A DNA stretch of 5,585 bases from Spirochaetota bacterium. Lineage in GTDB: Bacteria > Spirochaetota > Spirochaetia > Treponematales > Rectinemataceae. Each line of letters begins with the position of its first letter. Position 1 is the first letter of the stretch. The notes under the pieces are model-generated. The model was not told the origin of the DNA, made no database searches, and was given only the letters and a program-made list of their open reading frames with translations. Below are positions 5,366 to 5,585 of the stretch, one piece after another. Location of the stretch: assembly GCA_023421875.1 (NCBI GenBank), contig JAEZSM010000070.1, positions 1 through 5,585 of the forward strand, written 5' to 3'. The translations under genes and the position numbers were made by a program.

Positions 5366-5585
5366 ATGTCCAATACGGTCAACAGAATCACCTTCTCCTC
5401 CCGCAGCATTACCCTGGTGGGCACAGCCCATATATCCCGGGACAGCGTCGACGAGGTGGAATCCATTATCGCCGAAGAAAAGCCTGGCAGGGTTTGCGTC
5501 GAAATTGACCAGACCCGCTACCAGTCCATGACTCAGGGTTCACGCTGGGAAAACCTGGATATCGGCAAGGTACTTAAAGAGGGAA
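5366..5585 (+). CDS. TraB/PrgY (GumN-like) family protein, N-terminal part only
   Basis: The frame opens at the ATG at 5366 and stays open for 73 codons to the window edge, so most of the protein is missing. The start is supported by AAAGGAA (5354-5360), 5 bases before the ATG and 16 bases after the holA stop. Residues 15-24 read ITLVGTAHIS, containing the GTAH(V/I)S motif (Gly19-Thr20-Ala21-His22) typical of the TraB family. VCVEID at 43-48 followed by Arg51-Tyr52 is the second conserved block, and the last visible residues, DIGKVLKEG, also match the family pattern. Members include enterococcal PrgY/TraB, which reduces sex-pheromone activity, and metazoan Tiki proteins, which are metalloproteases; the histidine motif is part of the proposed active site. 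Many bacterial members have C-terminal membrane segments, which cannot be judged here. The function of chromosomal spirochaete-like copies is unknown to me. It is probably the third gene of the lexA-holA unit. Confidence 0.82.
   Translation, partial: MSNTVNRITFSSRSITLVGTAHISRDSVDEVESIIAEEKPGRVCVEIDQTRYQSMTQGSRWENLDIGKVLKEG

Noticed and set aside
5482..5497. A TGGCAG...TTTGCG stretch resembling a sigma-54 -24/-12 promoter
   Set aside because: The GG-to-GC spacing is two bases too short for sigma-54, and it lies inside the TraB-like coding sequence.
5175..5531. A 118-codon plus-strand open frame spanning the holA/TraB junction
   Set aside because: It overlaps the end of holA and the start of the TraB-like gene in a different frame, and its translation has no recognisable features.

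Overview
The window looks like chromosomal core sequence from a bacterium with a diderm-type sigma-54 locus. My best guess is a spirochaete related to Treponema. This rests on the remembered feel of the HPr, HprK and LexA sequences and on the unusual gene set, not on any database comparison, so the lineage call is moderate at best. Base composition is fairly GC-rich in the genes and AT-rich at the promoters, and there is no sign of mobile DNA, rRNA, tRNA or CRISPR.

Layout: (1) The left edge holds the 5' part of grpE on the minus strand (start at 358, running off the edge). (2) A divergent promoter region (359-491) separates grpE from rpoN. (3) A plus-strand cluster follows: rpoN (sigma-54, TTG start at 492), hpf (short ribosome hibernation factor), hprK (HPr kinase/phosphorylase) and ptsH (HPr). 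It ends at a probable imperfect terminator near 3581-3625. (4) A new promoter near 3660-3690 leads into lexA (SOS repressor), holA (DNA polymerase III delta subunit) and the first 73 codons of a TraB/PrgY-family gene that runs off the right edge.

How the genes fit together: the first cluster resembles the proteobacterial rpoN-hpf-ptsN-rapZ-npr locus. Here the EIIA-Ntr/NPr pair is replaced by HprK and a classical HPr carrying both His15 and Ser46. This would place sigma-54 transcription, ribosome hibernation and phosphotransfer-based nutrient sensing side by side. The second cluster puts a replication clamp-loader subunit 7 bases behind the SOS repressor, which suggests that holA, and perhaps the TraB-like gene, is co-transcribed with lexA and LexA-controlled. 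The heat-shock co-chaperone grpE shares a promoter region with rpoN.

I found no clear novel multi-gene system. The most interesting signals are the gene orders, the divergent grpE/rpoN control region with its mirrored -35 elements and CIRCE-like sequence, and the candidate LexA operator in the lexA promoter. The two genes at the window edges (grpE and the TraB-like gene) are open at one end and were read directly from the sequence.
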